A stretch of 64,000 nucleotides of DNA from Nymphaea colorata (taxonomy: Eukaryota; Streptophyta; Magnoliopsida; Nymphaeales; Nymphaeaceae): positions 24,709,934 to 24,773,933 of the forward strand of contig NC_045138.2 in NCBI RefSeq assembly GCF_008831285.2, read 5' to 3'. Below are positions 62,601-64,000 of the stretch, piece after piece. The position numbers were made by a program, and so were the translations under genes. Within the stretch, counting starts at the first letter, position 1; each line of letters opens with the position of its first letter. The notes under the pieces were generated by a model, which saw only the letters and a list, made by a program, of their open reading frames with translations, ran no database searches and was not told the origin of the DNA.

Positions 62601-63870
62601 AGGACATCACTAGGTTTTGCATGCTGAAAAATTTTAACTGAACCTACTCCTGCTGCTGCAGTTTAGATCCATCAGCTACTTCACATACGATTTTTCACAT
62701 GAATTTAAAATGTCAAGTTTAAACTTATCTCCTGTAATATGATCCATAGCACCAGTATCTAAAATCCACATATCAGCTGGTGTATAAGCACTAATAGCTA
62801 AATGTATACCTGAATTTTTTTGGATGATAGTTTGATTTTGCGTGAGGGTACGTTGTTCTGACGTTTGTCTGTGGAACTTGCTTGATGACAAAGTTTGCTG
62901 TTGTATTCATTTCAGCAACTTGTTTAAGCAGTTGCACGAGTTCAGTAATCGTTTCCTTGGCATCTCGTGACCTTTAGTTCTGGTTGGCCATCCTTGAATG
63001 TGTCAGCATTTCTGACCTAGTTATTTACAACAGGTGCATCTAGGTATGACCTAGTTATTTACAATAGGTGCTGCATCTAGGTCTCTGTCTCAGATTTAGC
63101 AAATCTTTGAGCGATTGTCTGCTTTGAATGCAACCCTTTTATCCATGAGAGATGAACCAGTGGCCTCTTCAGGGGCTGTCTCCACCCATGACCTTTCAGT
63201 TAGTGTCTTCTCATTGGATCATTGCACAAACTGTATTTAGTGAAGATAGGGGACTCGACATTAAGATCTGACTGCGTAGGTGATCGAAATGTTTCCCCAT
63301 CCCTTTAAAAATTTTGTCCTCGTCATTCCGCAGACTTATCACACTGATGTCAGTATTGGTTGCACGATACAGGGATCAACTCCCCCCATCCCTTTGAGGT
63401 TGCTCATATACAGGTGAAAGGGCTTTGATCTTTTTGTACGTCTGTTGATATCTTGTTGAAGCTGATGAATCCCTCGACGATGGTTGGCTCCATGGAGTTA
63501 AGGAGCCAAGCCATCACAAGCCTGAAGCCTGTCGTTGGGTTCCCAACCGTCATATGCCTGATCTCCTTTCTAGGTGCTGAGATTTCTCAGTGAAATATCT
63601 GAATCTTGATTTGCCACAGAGGAAAAGGTTTGTTGCCTTCGACTAGGTGATATAGTTGCTTCCATTCGCGGTATCGTCGCTATTTTTGATCGACGAATGC
63701 GATTCTTGAATGAATCTTAGAGGCGGCAATTGAATCGGGTGTCGTCGTTCCTTCTCTTGGAGCGATTTGTGGCATCGACATTGCTTTATTCTCGAGAAAA
63801 AGGGGGTTACCTCATGGTCATGATCCAGGACTAGTCCTAGAGAGTTTGTCGACCGAAACAAGAGATCCGA
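62600..63870 (-). mobile_element. degenerate Ty1/Copia retrotransposon gag-protease remnant
   Basis: A minus-strand frame at 62891-62676 contains MWILDTGAMDHITG, the active-site motif of Copia aspartic protease (DTGA at about 62759-62748). Upstream on the same strand, near 63525-63440, the translation reads MAWLLNSMEPTIVEGFISF, typical of the gag region of plant Copia elements. The reading frame is broken between and around these parts, and no integrase, reverse transcriptase or LTR pair is visible in the window. Its full extent is uncertain. Confidence 0.8.
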
Positions 63871-64000
63871 TGGTTAAATATGTGTGTGCATATGTGCAAT
63901 GTGTCTTTGAATGAGTGAGAAAGAGAGGGAGAGAGAGCACCAAGAATGCGGTCTTCAGACTATCAAAAAAAAAAAAGAAAAAGAAAAAGAACAACGCAGT

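Overview
This window is nuclear DNA from a flowering plant. The evidence is multi-exon genes with GT-AG introns, intronic MITE-like foldbacks, long AT and CT microsatellites, a Copia-type retroelement remnant, and plant-only families (NAC, EPF1 stomatal peptide, ABCG half-transporter, CC-NBS-LRR receptor). I cannot name the species. Exon models were built by hand from splice sites and reading-frame phase; all eight close into uninterrupted frames.

Layout: 1-4.4 kb is gene-poor AT-rich DNA. 4.4-5.4 kb (-) is a 3-exon NAC transcription factor. 10.9-11.6 kb (+) is a frameshifted, inverted copy of the last exon of an ABCG transporter whose intact 4-exon gene lies at 13.7-17.6 kb (-). 21.6-28.3 kb (-) is a 9-exon ELMO-domain gene. 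29.7-30.6 kb (-) is a 2-exon EPF1-type secreted peptide. 34.5-38.7 kb (+) is an 8-exon proline-rich gene of the At4g04980 type. 39.6-46.9 kb (-) is a 17-exon mitochondrial intermediate peptidase (OCT1 type). It is head-to-head with a 5-exon gene for an unrecognised, probably nuclear protein at 47.7-51.2 kb (+). 53.6-56.6 kb (-) is an intronless CC-NBS-LRR gene. 56.6-64 kb has no intact gene: it holds triplicated palindrome repeats, a mosaic duplicate of flanking sequence, and a degenerate Copia gag/protease remnant.

The genes have unrelated housekeeping, signalling, transport and defence roles, and nothing suggests a co-regulated cluster. I found no clear undescribed system. The most interesting points are structural: a collinear duplicate at 61.35-61.9 kb that matches both sides of the NLR but lacks the NLR; three short tandem duplications that each straddle a splice junction in three different genes; the inverted ABCG exon pseudogene with opposing frameshifts; and an NLR with degenerate GLPL and MHD motifs.
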